DNA from: Clostridiales bacterium
GTDB lineage: Bacteria > Bacillota > Clostridia > Christensenellales > UBA1242
Direction: 5' to 3'
Length of the DNA stretch: 64,000 nucleotides
NCBI GenBank assembly: GCA_015069415.1
Contig: SVIQ01000002.1
Location: 1-64,000, forward strand
In this document: in pieces, positions 15,726-24,113 of the stretch
Layout: every line of letters starts with the position of its first letter
Position numbering within the stretch: the first letter of the stretch is position 1
Notes under the pieces: generated by a model
Databases searched by the model: none
What the model was told of the DNA's origin: nothing
Seen by the model: the letters and a program-made list of their open reading frames with translations, nothing else
Made by a program: the position numbers and the translations under genes

Positions 15726-16442
15726 ATGACAGAGATTAAATTAACTAAATATGAAAAAAACGGGGAATATTCTTACTCTTTTGGAGCATTCCCCACTTTT
15801 GAATTGCTTAAAAATAAACCAAAACAAGTTTTGAAAGTAATTTTTTCAAGTAAAGTAAACGAAACTGAAGACATCATTAAGCTAAAATCACTTTGCAACA
15901 ATCTAAAAATACCTTTTGAAACCAATGACAAACATATAAATAAAATAGCTCCGAATGATAACACTTTTGTTATTGGAGTTTTCAAAAAATATGATTGTAA
16001 ATTAAAAAATGGAAATAATTTAGTTTTAGTAAACCCTAGCGATATGGGAAATATGGGAACAATTATGCGTTCTGCATTAGGATTTGGATTTGAAAATATT
16101 ATAATTGTAAAGCCTGCTGTAGACGTGTTTAATCCTAAGACAATTAGAGCCAGTATGGGTGCAATTTTTAGTTTAAATATTGTAGAATTCGAAAATATTG
16201 ACGAATATTTAGCAAAATCCACTAATAAAAAGTACTTTTTCATGCTAAATGGCAAAAAAACTTTAGGAAATTTTAAATTTGAAAAAGAAAATGTTGATTT
16301 AGTATTTGGAAATGAATCAAGTGGTTTACCAGACTTCTTAATTAATGTTGACGAAAGTGTTGTAATTGAACACAACAACAAAATCGACAGCCTTAACCTT
16401 CCAACAAGCGTAGGAATTGCATTATACGAATTTTCAAGATAA
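15726..16442 (+). CDS. SpoU-family RNA 2'-O-methyltransferase
   Basis: 238 residues. The SPOUT trefoil-knot motifs are all visible: NPSDMGNMGTIMRSALGFGF (motif 1), LVFGNESSGLP (motif 2) and SLNLPTSVGIALYEF (motif 3). It uses S-adenosylmethionine to methylate a ribose in tRNA or rRNA; the target cannot be told. There is a TrmH/TsnR-like N-terminal substrate domain of about 100 residues. The start codon is 3 nt after the alaS stop, implying co-transcription and perhaps translational coupling. Confidence 0.9.
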   Translation: MTEIKLTKYEKNGEYSYSFGAFPTFELLKNKPKQVLKVIFSSKVNETEDIIKLKSLCNNLKIPFETNDKHINKIAPNDNTFVIGVFKKYDCKLKNGNNLVLVNPSDMGNMGTIMRSALGFGFENIIIVKPAVDVFNPKTIRASMGAIFSLNIVEFENIDEYLAKSTNKKYFFMLNGKKTLGNFKFEKENVDLVFGNESSGLPDFLINVDESVVIEHNNKIDSLNLPTSVGIALYEFSR

Positions 16443-16456
16443 TTAGGAGTCAAATA

Positions 16457-16813
16457 ATGGATATTTTAAATCGAGATTTTTATATTGTTATAATAGAAAA
16501 ATATTTCAAAAAAAGTAAATATAAATCAAATGTTGTAAATATAGATAAAATTACTGAGTATTGCATTAAACAATCAAAAGAAGGAAGTTCTTCATTTTAT
16601 AAGATTAGGGAAATAGTTGAGTTTACACTTAAAGTTTTGATGAAACATAAATATTTGTCACAAATAGACGAAAATAATTATTGTATCATCGAATCTCTTT
16701 TCGATGTTGACTTTATAGAATTAATGGTTCACAAAAAAAATAATTACAGTAAATTTTTTAAGGACAACGCAGGAATAGAGTCTAGAACAACTTATAATCA
16801 AGATATAATTTAA
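16457..16813 (+). CDS. Small hypothetical protein of the alaS operon
   Basis: 118 residues, 14 nt after the methyltransferase gene, with AGGAG upstream. It is basic and helical (residues about 44-70: YKIREIVEFTLKVLMKHKYLSQID), resembling a winged-helix segment, but no family is recognised. A terminator follows at once (16812-16836), so it is the last gene of the alaS operon. Confidence 0.7.
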   Translation: MDILNRDFYIVIIEKYFKKSKYKSNVVNIDKITEYCIKQSKEGSSSFYKIREIVEFTLKVLMKHKYLSQIDENNYCIIESLFDVDFIELMVHKKNNYSKFFKDNAGIESRTTYNQDII

Positions 16814-16836
16814 AGAGCAAACTACTGCTCTTTTTT
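16812..16836 (+). terminator. alaS operon terminator
   Basis: AAAGAGCA, AACTAC loop, TGCTCTTTTTT. Confidence 0.8.
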
Positions 16837-16857
16837 CATTTCCTCTTACATTATATA

Positions 16858-16914
16858 ATGCGCGTACGTGCGTACGCATATACACGCGTATACGCGCGCG
16901 TGCGCGTGCGCGCG
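16858..16914. repeat. 57-nt perfect alternating purine-pyrimidine tract
   Basis: From 16858 to 16914 every step alternates purine and pyrimidine. The tract is rich in CG, TG and TA steps (ends GCGCGTGCGCGCG) within an otherwise very AT-rich region. Such sequences adopt left-handed Z-DNA under negative supercoiling. It lies between the alaS operon terminator and the recF promoter. Confidence 0.9.
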
Positions 16915-16963
16915 AGAAAAATTTTTAAAATTGTTTGATTTTGATATGAAATTTGCTATATAT

Positions 16964-16992
16964 TTGACAAATTTTAATGAAATGTTTATAAT
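16964..16992 (+). promoter_or_regulatory. recF promoter
   Basis: TTGACA (16964-16969), 17-nt spacer, TATAAT (16987-16992). ATG is at 17002 with no ribosome site, so a leaderless or 2-3 nt leader mRNA is expected. Confidence 0.75.
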
Positions 16993-17001
16993 TTTTATCA
17001 A

Positions 17002-18078
17002 ATGGAAGTAAAAAGTTTAGAATTAATTAATTTTAGAAATTATAAAAAAACAAAAGTAGAATTTAAATCTGGTATAAATTTTGTTGTTGGAAAGAATGCT
17101 CAAGGTAAAACAAATCTACTTGAAAGTTTATATTTATTAAGTGTAGGTAAAAGTCCAAAGAACAGCAGAGATAAACAGATTATTCTTTTTAATGAAACAA
17201 ATGCAAAAATTGATATTAAGTTTTCAACTAGAGTTGGAGATAAGAATATTCAAATGTATTTAGACAAAAACGACAAGAAGTCTATTAAGATAAACAATCT
17301 TAATATATTAAAGCTTACTGAATTAGTTGGTATATTGTCTGTTGTTTACTTTTCTCCAGATGAAATGAAACTAATTAAAGAAGTTCCAGAAGACAGACGT
17401 ACATTCTTAGATATTTCGATTAGCCAGTTTGATAAACCTTACATGTACAATTTAATGAAATATAATCGTATCTTAAAGATGAGAAATCAGATACTAAAAA
17501 GTTTTGATTCCGTTGAAAGCAAAAAGGAACAACTTCATCTTTTTACACCACAATTAATTGAAACTGCTGAAAAAATCATTGAAAAACGTTTACTTTTCAT
17601 TGAAAATTTAAAAATTATTGCAAAAAACATTCATAAACAAATTACAGACACTGAAAATTTAGATATTAATTATAGTTACCAAAAGAAAGAAAATTCGAGC
17701 ATTAAAGATGATTTAACAAATCAATTTAATTCATCATTAGAAAAAGACTTGGAACTTGGTTACACAACAATTGGTCCACATAGAGACGACATCGTGTTTA
17801 AAATTAACGACAAAGATTGTAAATACTTTGCCTCTCAAGGTCAACAAAGAACAGTATCTCTTGTTGTTAAGTTATCATTAATGGAAATCATCAAACAAGA
17901 AATTGGAGAATATCCCGTTCTTCTTCTTGATGACGTTTTAAGTGAGTTAGACGGGACAAGGCAGGATAGACTTCTAAAAATGACAACAAAATATCAAACA
18001 ATTATATCATGCGTATCTATTCCTAACCTTACTGAAAAATTTAATGTTATACACGTTGAGAATGGTCAGATATCATAA
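17002..18078 (+). CDS. recF: DNA replication and repair protein RecF
   Basis: 358 residues, typical length. LELINFRNYKKTKVEFKSG begins the SMC-like head. Walker A is GKNAQGKTNLLESL (residues 30-43). The ABC signature region is SQGQQRTVSLVVKLSLMEI and Walker B is YPVLLLDDVLSELD. RecF loads RecA at gaps with RecO and RecR. Here it precedes dnaA, whereas in most Firmicutes it follows dnaN. It has its own promoter and a 217-nt gap before dnaA. Confidence 0.97.
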   Translation: MEVKSLELINFRNYKKTKVEFKSGINFVVGKNAQGKTNLLESLYLLSVGKSPKNSRDKQIILFNETNAKIDIKFSTRVGDKNIQMYLDKNDKKSIKINNLNILKLTELVGILSVVYFSPDEMKLIKEVPEDRRTFLDISISQFDKPYMYNLMKYNRILKMRNQILKSFDSVESKKEQLHLFTPQLIETAEKIIEKRLLFIENLKIIAKNIHKQITDTENLDINYSYQKKENSSIKDDLTNQFNSSLEKDLELGYTTIGPHRDDIVFKINDKDCKYFASQGQQRTVSLVVKLSLMEIIKQEIGEYPVLLLDDVLSELDGTRQDRLLKMTTKYQTIISCVSIPNLTEKFNVIHVENGQIS

Positions 18079-18239
18079 ATTTTAAAATTTAACTCAAATT
18101 TTGTCATAAATTTATGAAAAATCGACAAAATTTAAGAAATTTTAAAAATTTCAATTAATGTATTTAAAAATTTTGACAGAAATAAAAACATTTACTGTCA
18201 ATTTTTTTACAATCATTTCCAAACATTTTATTTTTGCTA

Positions 18240-18268
18240 TTGACTTATTTCGCTAATTGTTATATAAT
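18240..18268 (+). promoter_or_regulatory. dnaA promoter
   Basis: TTGACT (18240-18245), 17-nt spacer, TATAAT (18263-18268), followed by AGGAGGG before ATG 18296. No clear DnaA box is seen in the 217-nt recF-dnaA gap. Confidence 0.75.
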
Positions 18269-18295
18269 TATATTAATTAAAAAATAGGAGGGTTT

Positions 18296-19645
18296 ATGTT
18301 CTTAAGCGATCAATGGAAAAAAGTTTTAAACAAATTAGAAAACGAAGTTACTGCTGTTACTTTTGATTTGTGGATAAACACTTTAACACCTATTCAATAT
18401 GGAAATGATGAGTTAACTCTTATTGCACCAAGCATCACAGCAAAAAATCAAGTTAACCAACCAGCTATCTTTGACAAAATTACAAAATGCGTCAGAGAAG
18501 AATTTAACCCTTACACATTCGTTAGAATTACAGAACGTAACGAATATGAAGAAAAAATGAGACGCGGAGAACAGCAATTAGAGAAAATGCAAAAAGATAG
18601 CCCTACTCTCAAGTCTAAGTTTAACAAGAAATATACTTTTGAAAATTTTGTTATCGGAAAATCAAATCAGGTAGTTTGTGCTGCAATGCAAAGTGTAGCT
18701 GAACATCCAAGTAGTAAATTTAACCCTCTTTTCATTTATGGAGGAGTTGGTCTTGGTAAAACTCACCTATTACACGCTGTTGGAAATTATTTAAATGAAC
18801 ATGATCCAGATTTAAATGTTTTGTATGTAACTTGTGAAAAGTTTACAAATGACTATGTTGAGTCAATTCGTAATGGAAAAGACAAAACAAATATGGATTT
18901 TAGAGAAAAATATCGTAACGTTGATGTTTTAATGATTGATGATATTCAATTCATTTCAAACAAAATGGGAATTCAAGAAGAATTCTTCCACACATTTAAT
19001 GACCTTTATCAAAACAACAAACAAATTATTATCGCTTCTGACCGCTCTCCAAAAGACATGAGTGCTTTAGAAGAGCGTTTGCGCTCTCGTTTTAGTAGTG
19101 GACTTATTCAAGACATTCAAGAACCTGACTATGAAACAAAAGTTGCAATCATAAAAAAGAAATGTAGTCAAGAAGGTTATCTAGTTGATCCAGACGTAGT
19201 TGACTTTATTGCCCAAAAAACAGGAACTAACATTCGTGAAATGGAAGGAATCTTATCTAAAGTCGTTTTCTACTCAAGCTTACTTGGTAAAACCCATGCT
19301 TCTATGGAAGATGCTTTAGAATCTTTGAAAGACTATGCTGAAACAGAAAGAACAGACCTTGATGCAGATAAAATTGTTAACACTGTCTGTGACTTCTTCA
19401 AAATTTCAAGAGAAGAAATTGTCGGAAAAAAGAAAAACAAAGAAATAGTTGAACCTAGACAACTTTGTATTTACTTAATTAACGAAATGCTTAACATACC
19501 TCTCACTGCAATTGGAGCAATATTTGGAGGACGCGACCACACAACAATTATGCATGCAAGAGATAAAATAGGAAATCAAGTAAAAGTAAATCCTCACATT
19601 AAGACTTTAGTTAACGACATTAAATCAAGACTCTTAAAATATTAA
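18296..19645 (+). CDS. dnaA: Replication initiator DnaA
   Basis: 449 residues, the usual Firmicute length. Domain I is about 1-85, followed by a short linker (86-110) and AAA+ domain III with GGVGLGKTHLLHAVG (Walker A), VDVLMIDDIQFIS (Walker B) and the sensor II region. Domain IV ends with the DNA-binding signature FGGRDHTTIMHARDKI. It binds TTATCCACA boxes and melts the origin. Box clusters occur downstream of this gene, downstream of dnaN and between nrnA and cwlD. Confidence 0.99.
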   Translation: MFLSDQWKKVLNKLENEVTAVTFDLWINTLTPIQYGNDELTLIAPSITAKNQVNQPAIFDKITKCVREEFNPYTFVRITERNEYEEKMRRGEQQLEKMQKDSPTLKSKFNKKYTFENFVIGKSNQVVCAAMQSVAEHPSSKFNPLFIYGGVGLGKTHLLHAVGNYLNEHDPDLNVLYVTCEKFTNDYVESIRNGKDKTNMDFREKYRNVDVLMIDDIQFISNKMGIQEEFFHTFNDLYQNNKQIIIASDRSPKDMSALEERLRSRFSSGLIQDIQEPDYETKVAIIKKKCSQEGYLVDPDVVDFIAQKTGTNIREMEGILSKVVFYSSLLGKTHASMEDALESLKDYAETERTDLDADKIVNTVCDFFKISREEIVGKKKNKEIVEPRQLCIYLINEMLNIPLTAIGAIFGGRDHTTIMHARDKIGNQVKVNPHIKTLVNDIKSRLLKY

Positions 19646-19670
19646 TTGACAGTTTTAAATCAAATTAATG

Positions 19671-19701
19671 ACAAAACACCGAGTTTGGTGTTTTGTTTTT
19701 T
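19671..19701 (+). terminator. dnaA terminator
   Basis: ACAAAACACC, GAGTTT loop, GGTGTTTTGT and a T-run. Confidence 0.8.
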
Positions 19702-20390
19702 AAAAAAATAATTAAAATAAAAATTAATAATATTAAATAAAAATTTTAATAAAATGATACGCATACGCGCGCGTATATATAATATAATAAATATTCAAAA
19801 TAAAATATAAAAATAAATATATATATATAAATTAAAAAAAAATATATTAATTAATATATATAAATTAAATTAATTAATTTTAATAATATATAAATATAAA
19901 TAATAATAAATATATTTTTAATGAATTCGCGCGTATTCATATAAATAATTTTACTGTTCACTAAATCGCGTATAAATGTTATTAATTATTTCTTTATGTT
20001 ACGCGCGCGTGCGCAGGTAAACAATATTATAAATTCATTTTTTATATAAGTTTTTGCCAAAAACCACTTAAAATAAGGGGATTTTCGAGGGTTAAAAAGG
20101 GTTTTCCACATGAAAAAATAGGATGTCCACAAACTTAAACACAGAGTTATACACGAAAAATGTGGATAAAAATTGTGCGCATTTTGTCGAAAAATTAATT
20201 AGCACCACAAAATGTAGTAGTGTACAAAAGTTGTCCACATTTCCACTGCACATAATAAAAAAATCACTATCAAAAAATAATTAAAAATTAATTAAATAAT
20301 TCGTGGGCATGTGCGTCGCAATAATTATTTTTTCAATTTAATTTTTTGATAAATAATAGTAAAAAATTTTTCAAAAATCGACATATTTGG
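19702..20390. other. oriC: Candidate oriC: dnaA-dnaN intergenic region
   Basis: About 690 nt with no ORF. Positions 19702-19920 are nearly all A and T (a plausible unwinding element). Then come CG-alternating islands (19757-19781, 19928-19936, 20000-20015) and a box group: TTTTCCACA 20102, ATGTCCACA 20123, TTATACACG 20147, TGTGGATAA 20161 and TTGTCCACA 20231. The combination of AT-rich tract, DnaA boxes and position beside dnaA is the classic origin arrangement. Confidence 0.7.
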
Positions 20391-20419
20391 TTGACATATT
20401 AAAAAGAATTTGCTAGTAT
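20391..20419 (+). promoter_or_regulatory. dnaN promoter
   Basis: TTGACA (20391-20396), 17-nt spacer, TAGTAT (20414-20419), with GAGGAG before ATG 20468. Confidence 0.75.
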
Positions 20420-20467
20420 TATGCTGTAACGATTTTGGTTAGGGGACAAAGACGCTAGAGGAGAATT

Positions 20468-21565
20468 ATGAAATTTAGATGTGACGGATTAGAACTTAGC
20501 GAAGCTATAGGCGTAGTTTCAAAAGCTATTAGTAGTAAAACTACTTCTCAAATCTTAGAAGGTATCAAAATGTCTTGTGTTGATGACAAATTAGTGTTAT
20601 CAGCTACAGATTTAGAGATTAGTATTGAAAAAACAATTAGAGCTGAAGTAGAAACAGAGGGAGAAACAGTTGTCCCAGGCAGACTTTTTGGTGAGTATAT
20701 TAAAAAACTTACTAATGAACAAATTGAATGTGAATTAAACGAAAAAAATCAACTTAAGATAGCTTACACAGACAGCGAAGGTGTTTTGCAATGTATGGAA
20801 ATCAATGAATTTCCGAAATTAAAGGAAATCGACAAAGATAATTTCTTTGAAATCAGCAAAGAAGACTTTAAGTCTTTAATTAATAGTGTTTTCTACGCTG
20901 TTGCTCAAGATGACAGTCGTCCAATTTTAAAGGGTGTTTTGTTAGAAATTGCAGAAAATTCAATCCGCGCAGTTGCTGTTGATGGATGTAGATTAAGTAT
21001 TGCTAACAAAAAACTTGTTTCAAGCACTAAAGACTTTAATTTGATTATTCCAGGACGTAATATCTATGATATTATCAAAATGATGGACAATGAAGGAAAT
21101 GTAAAAGTTTACGTTCATTCTAACAACATTATGGTTGACCTTGGAGATACTATAGTTATCAACAGACTCATTGATGGACAATTCATAAATTACAAGCAAA
21201 TTGTGCCAAAAGAGTTTTCTACAGTTGTAACTATCAATAAAGAGCAATTAGAAGACGCTATTGACAGAGCGAGCGTACTTTCAAGAGTGGACAAGAATAA
21301 TCTTGTTAAATTTGACATTCGCGAAAAGAATTTAATGCTTACTTCAAACAGCGAACTTGGAAATACTAAAGAAAATATTACAGTTGGACTTAAGGGAAAT
21401 GACCTTAACATTTCTTTCAACTCAAAATATTTCACAGATTGTTTAAAAGTTGTAGACAATCAATATGTAAAAATGAGCTTTAACAGTTCAATTCTTCCAT
21501 GCGTTATTTCTCCATGTGAAGGAGACGATTTCTTGTTCTTGATTTTACCAGTTAGAGCAAGATAA
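20468..21565 (+). CDS. dnaN: DNA polymerase III beta sliding clamp
   Basis: 365 residues, three clamp domains. Characteristic stretches are KAISSKTTSQILEGIKMSC in domain 1, DDSRPILKGVLLEI in domain 2, and the C-terminal LPVRAR. The clamp encircles DNA and tethers polymerase. It is separated from dnaA by the candidate origin and has its own promoter. It ends before a hairpin made of two DnaA boxes (21647-21686). Confidence 0.98.
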   Translation: MKFRCDGLELSEAIGVVSKAISSKTTSQILEGIKMSCVDDKLVLSATDLEISIEKTIRAEVETEGETVVPGRLFGEYIKKLTNEQIECELNEKNQLKIAYTDSEGVLQCMEINEFPKLKEIDKDNFFEISKEDFKSLINSVFYAVAQDDSRPILKGVLLEIAENSIRAVAVDGCRLSIANKKLVSSTKDFNLIIPGRNIYDIIKMMDNEGNVKVYVHSNNIMVDLGDTIVINRLIDGQFINYKQIVPKEFSTVVTINKEQLEDAIDRASVLSRVDKNNLVKFDIREKNLMLTSNSELGNTKENITVGLKGNDLNISFNSKYFTDCLKVVDNQYVKMSFNSSILPCVISPCEGDDFLFLILPVRAR

Positions 21566-21646
21566 TTTGAAATGTTGAACCATTAAAAACATGCTTAAAA
21601 TAAGTTAGAAATCAACATTTTATAAATTTTAAAAATTATCAACAGA

Positions 21647-21686
21647 GTTATCCACATATAAACAACAAATTGTGGATAACTTTTTT
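21647..21686. terminator. Inverted DnaA boxes forming a terminator hairpin
   Basis: GTTATCCACA (21647-21656) and TGTGGATAAC (21671-21680) are perfect inverted 10-mers, each containing an exact TTATCCACA DnaA box. They are followed by six Ts. The structure can act as the dnaN terminator and as a DnaA binding pair. Confidence 0.7.
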
Positions 21687-21789
21687 GTAATTTATTTGCT
21701 TTTTTAAAATCTCTATGTTAATATTTATCCGTAGCAAAATTAAATTAAAAAATATTGATAAAAAAATTAATATGCTAATAAAAAAACAT

Positions 21790-21877
21790 GGAGAGTTGTC
21801 AGAGTGGTCGAATGTGTCGCTCTCGAAAAGCGATGAGGTGAAAGCCTCCGGCGGTTCGAATCCGCCACTCTCCGCCA
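21790..21877 (+). tRNA. tRNA-Ser (CGA)
   Basis: An 88-nt class II tRNA: acceptor GGAGAGT / ACTCTCC, anticodon stem TCGCT/AGCGA with loop CTCGAAA (anticodon CGA), long variable arm GATGAGGTGAAAGCCTCC, T-arm GGTTCGAATCC, CCA encoded. Confidence 0.95.
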
Positions 21878-21906
21878 TAAGAGAATTTAAAAATTTTGGA
21901 GGAAAT

Positions 21907-22455
21907 ATGAGAAATTATTTTATAATCCATGGAAGTTTTGGTAATAGTAATGAACATTATTTACCATGGTTAAAAGAAGAATTGAAAAAACAAGGAGAAG
22001 TTTTTTGTATAGATTTTCCAATTGGTGTTAATGTTCAATGTTTTGATAGTTGGTCTAAAACTTTAGATAAATACAAAGATAAGATTAATGAGGAAACAAT
22101 ATTTATCGGTAGAAGCATAGGACCAATCTTTGCAATTAAGTATTTAATGGAAAAAGATTTAAAAATTAATAAATTAATTTCTGTTAGTGGGTTTAATAAT
22201 TATTCAGTAGATGGTGGAGATTATGACAAAGTAAATGAAAGTATGTTTGTTAAGGATTTAAAGAAATTCAAGAAATATTGTAGTGAAGTTGTATGCATAA
22301 TTTCAGAAAATGATCCTTATGTGAAATTAACTGCATTAAATGATTTTGCAAACTCAGTTGCTAATAAAATAATAAACATCAAAGATGGTGGACATTTTAA
22401 TACTGAATCGGGATATGGTTTTAAATTTGAAGAGTTATTAAACTTAATAAAATAG
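21907..22455 (+). CDS. RBBP9/YdeN-type serine hydrolase
   Basis: 182 residues from ATG 21907, chosen because GGAGGA lies 6 nt upstream and the longer frame would read through tRNA-Ser. It is a compact alpha/beta hydrolase: FIIHGSFGNSNEHYLPWL (oxyanion region), FIGRSIGPIFAIKYL with nucleophile Ser in GRSIG, CIISENDPYV (Asp) and IKDGGHFN (His). The catalytic triad is complete. The family acts on small esters or amides; the substrate is unknown. It may be co-transcribed with tRNA-Ser. Confidence 0.85.
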   Translation: MRNYFIIHGSFGNSNEHYLPWLKEELKKQGEVFCIDFPIGVNVQCFDSWSKTLDKYKDKINEETIFIGRSIGPIFAIKYLMEKDLKINKLISVSGFNNYSVDGGDYDKVNESMFVKDLKKFKKYCSEVVCIISENDPYVKLTALNDFANSVANKIINIKDGGHFNTESGYGFKFEELLNLIK

Positions 22456-22492
22456 TAAAAAAATGGAAGACTGAGTAAGAAAGGAGGGGTTT

Positions 22493-23194
22493 ATGGGAGT
22501 TGTTTTAGAGTACAAAAAAGTCTGTAAAAACTTTGGCGAAAAACAAGTATTAGAAGACATAAACTTAAAAATAAAATCAAATAAAATTGTAGGATTACTC
22601 GGAAAAAATGGAAGTGGTAAATCGACTTTATTTAAGTTAACTAACGACTTACTTACTCTTTCTAGTGGTGAAATTTTAATTGACGGAAATCCTGTGTCTG
22701 TTGAATCTAAAAAAATTGTTTCTTATCTTCCTGAAAGAACTTATTTTGATTCAAGCATGAAAGTTGTTGATGCTATTAATATGTTTGAAACTTTTTACGA
22801 AGATTTTGATAAAATTAAAGCTGAAAAATTGTTAGAAGAATTAAAACTAGATAAAAATATGCGTTTTTCAAAGATGAGTAAAGGTATGAAAGAAAAAGTG
22901 CAACTCGTACTAGTTATGAGCAGAAATGCTAAAATTTATATTTTAGACGAACCTCTCGGAGGAGTTGATCCTGCAAGTAGAGATTATATTTTAAAAACAA
23001 TTCTTAAAAATTTCAACAAAGATGCAACTCTGTTTATTTCAACACATATGATTGCTGACATTGAAAAAATCTTAGATGAAGTAGTTATAATTGATGATGG
23101 TAAAATTTTACTACATGAAGACGCAGAAAAACTTCGAAAAAAAGAAAATGCATCAATAGATGAAATTTTTAGGAGGAAGTTTTATGTTTACTAA
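22493..23194 (+). CDS. ABC transporter ATP-binding protein
   Basis: 233 residues. Walker A is GLLGKNGSGKSTLFK (residues about 34-48). The signature is MSKGMKEKVQLVLVM in place of LSGGQ. Walker B is KIYILDEPLGGVDPASR, with the switch His in STHMI. The MSKGM-type signature resembles the YtrB/YhcG group of exporters, often linked to a GntR regulator; none is seen here. AGGAGGGG precedes the ATG. It overlaps the permease start by 11 nt and forms a transporter with it. Confidence 0.9.
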   Translation: MGVVLEYKKVCKNFGEKQVLEDINLKIKSNKIVGLLGKNGSGKSTLFKLTNDLLTLSSGEILIDGNPVSVESKKIVSYLPERTYFDSSMKVVDAINMFETFYEDFDKIKAEKLLEELKLDKNMRFSKMSKGMKEKVQLVLVMSRNAKIYILDEPLGGVDPASRDYILKTILKNFNKDATLFISTHMIADIEKILDEVVIIDDGKILLHEDAEKLRKKENASIDEIFRRKFYVY

Positions 23195-23969
23195 ACTACT
23201 AAAAAAAGATTTAAAAAAAGACATGCGTTGGATGTGGATAATTTTTGTTTCAACAATTATAGCTTCTATTATATCTAGAGGAGCAAAAGAAATCGGCAAA
23301 AATTTTATTTTCTTTAAAATCCTTGCAATCTTCTTTGATTCAGTGTTTTATTCTTTAGCTGTAAACTGTATTCTTCAACCTTTCTTAAGAAGTTTTATGA
23401 ACTTTTCTAAAGATTTTTATGGAGATGAATCATATTTAACTCACACTTTGCCTGTAACTAAAAATGAGTTAGTCAATTCAAAATTTTTGACAGCTTTAAT
23501 TGAAATTGTTTTAGGTTTTCTTTCTCTTATCGTTTCACTTTTAATTATGTTTTACTCGCCAACAATGTTTGACACGTTAAAGACGTTGATGTCTTTTGTT
23601 ATCATCGGAAAATTTTCAATTAGATTAGTAATTACTCTTTTAGTAGCTCTTGTTGTTGTAGAGTTTTTAATGTTTATAACACTTATTTTATTTTCAATGG
23701 TTATCTCTTACCGATCTAAAGAAAAAAGAGCTTTAAAAACATTCTTGTTTACTACAGCTTTTGCATTTATGGCTAGCACGATTCTTTCAGTTGTTATGGT
23801 TATTGTTTTAAGTATAAATGGAGTAAAGTTAAATACAACTTCATTTGTTCTTTCTAATTCTGCGTTTTTAAGTGTCATATTAACAGGAATAATTGTTTAT
23901 TCTATTGTAATTATAGTGTTCTACTTCCTAACCAAGAGAGAATTTAGAAAAGGTGTTAATGTTGATTAG
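23184..23969 (+). CDS. ABC transporter permease
   Basis: 261 residues from ATG 23184 (AGGAGGAAG just upstream). Six hydrophobic spans can be seen, at about 20-38, 48-68, 104-124, 135-160, 180-203 and 225-245. The N-terminus (MFTKLLKKDLKKDMRWMWI) and the YGDESYLTHTLPVTKNELV loop are typical of ABC-2-like exporter permeases. Paired with the ATPase. The cargo is unknown; peptide or drug export is common for this type. Confidence 0.85.
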   Translation: MFTKLLKKDLKKDMRWMWIIFVSTIIASIISRGAKEIGKNFIFFKILAIFFDSVFYSLAVNCILQPFLRSFMNFSKDFYGDESYLTHTLPVTKNELVNSKFLTALIEIVLGFLSLIVSLLIMFYSPTMFDTLKTLMSFVIIGKFSIRLVITLLVALVVVEFLMFITLILFSMVISYRSKEKRALKTFLFTTAFAFMASTILSVVMVIVLSINGVKLNTTSFVLSNSAFLSVILTGIIVYSIVIIVFYFLTKREFRKGVNVD

Positions 23970-23983
23970 TAAAGAAGGAAATT

Positions 23984-24043
23984 ATGAGACAAAAATATAT
24001 TGATAGAGTTTACATTCGTTTAGATGATGAAAAGGAAATTTAA
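23984..24043 (+). CDS. Possible 19-residue ORF
   Basis: AAGGAA and ATG 23984 open MRQKYIDRVYIRLDDEKEI with a TAA at 24041-24043, directly after the permease. It may be a tiny peptide or a remnant of a longer gene. No other support. Confidence 0.25.
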   Translation: MRQKYIDRVYIRLDDEKEI

Positions 24044-24063
24044 CTTTAATCGCGTTAAAAAGT

Positions 24064-24091
24064 TTGACTTTGATTAAATATTTAGTATAAT
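24064..24091 (+). promoter_or_regulatory. degV promoter
   Basis: TTGACT (24064-24069), 16-nt spacer, TATAAT (24086-24091). Confidence 0.7.
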
Positions 24092-24113
24092 TTAAGAAAC
24101 GATGGAGAAAAAA

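Noticed and set aside
15773..16453. 226-codon open frame on the minus strand opposite the SpoU methyltransferase
   Set aside because: The plus strand encodes all three SPOUT motifs. The antisense product is Ser/Phe/Ile-rich with no family features and no ribosome site, as expected for a shadow frame.
19780..19920. AT-rich repeats considered as a CRISPR-like or satellite array
   Set aside because: There is no regular repeat-spacer period. The sequence is a simple AT-rich origin-type region.
21715..21906. N-terminal extension of the hydrolase through tRNA-Ser
   Set aside because: The extension is the translated tRNA gene. A proper ribosome site precedes ATG 21907.
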